From assembly GCA_014859785.1 (NCBI GenBank), contig JACUTP010000131.1, forward strand, positions 1 through 5,189: a stretch of 5,189 bases of DNA. The letters are read 5' to 3'. The position numbers and the translations under genes were made by a program. The notes beneath the pieces are model-generated. The model was given only the letters and a program-made list of their open reading frames with translations. It was not told the DNA's origin and did not search any database. This document shows, in pieces, positions 5,177 to 5,189 of this stretch. How positions within the stretch are numbered: position 1 is the stretch's first letter; each line of letters opens with the position of its first letter. The DNA comes from Candidatus Methanoperedentaceae archaeon (GTDB taxonomy: Archaea > Halobacteriota > Methanosarcinia > Methanosarcinales > Methanoperedenaceae).

Positions 5177-5189
5177 GTTATTCTATCTT

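Noticed and set aside
1..5189. CRISPR arrays, tRNA or rRNA genes, insertion-sequence ends or transposases
   Set aside because: I looked for regular spaced repeats, tRNA-like folds and transposase motifs and saw none.

Overview
The window looks archaeal, most likely from a methanogenic or methane-oxidising member of the Methanosarcinales or a close relative. The evidence is an archaeal PCNA sliding clamp followed directly by the large primase subunit, a decayed copy of the F420-dependent NADP reductase gene npdG, AT-rich TATA-type promoters, purine-rich Shine-Dalgarno sites and moderate GC content. I cannot fix the genus from the sequence alone.

Left part, plus strand (14-2952): five genes for small membrane-attached proteins. 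In order they are a membrane-anchored PCYCGC-type cysteine-rich protein, a lipoprotein with a short beta-rich domain, two tandem paralogous membrane-anchored proteins of unknown function, and a polytopic methyltransferase of the isoprenylcysteine/phospholipid (ICMT/PEMT) type. Genes two to five are closely spaced (36, 6 and 24 bases) and probably form one transcript. The gap before gene two carries a TATA-like element flanked by two copies of a palindromic site, TTTACAC-N5-GTAAAGT, 28 bases apart, which looks like a paired operator. Cysteines and histidines predicted to lie outside the membrane suggest metal or redox work at the cell surface, but this is inference; no member has an assigned function that I know of.

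Middle part (2953-3330): no intact gene of ordinary size. It holds a weak hairpin after the methyltransferase gene, a possible tiny membrane-peptide ORF on the minus strand, and the decayed 5' half of npdG (plus strand, about 3101-3380), with a TTG at the old start, frame damage and loss of the 3' half.

Right part, minus strand (3331-5135): pcn (PCNA) then priL (primase large subunit), separated by two bases and served by a clear TATA box and Shine-Dalgarno site upstream of pcn. PCNA is the processivity clamp and PriL the iron-sulphur subunit of the priming enzyme, so this is a replication operon. The end of priL runs antisense through the npdG relic, so the last dozen or so residues of PriL appear to be encoded by former npdG sequence. 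The boundary between the conserved replication genes and the accessory surface-protein cluster is therefore marked by gene decay and probably a deletion or rearrangement.
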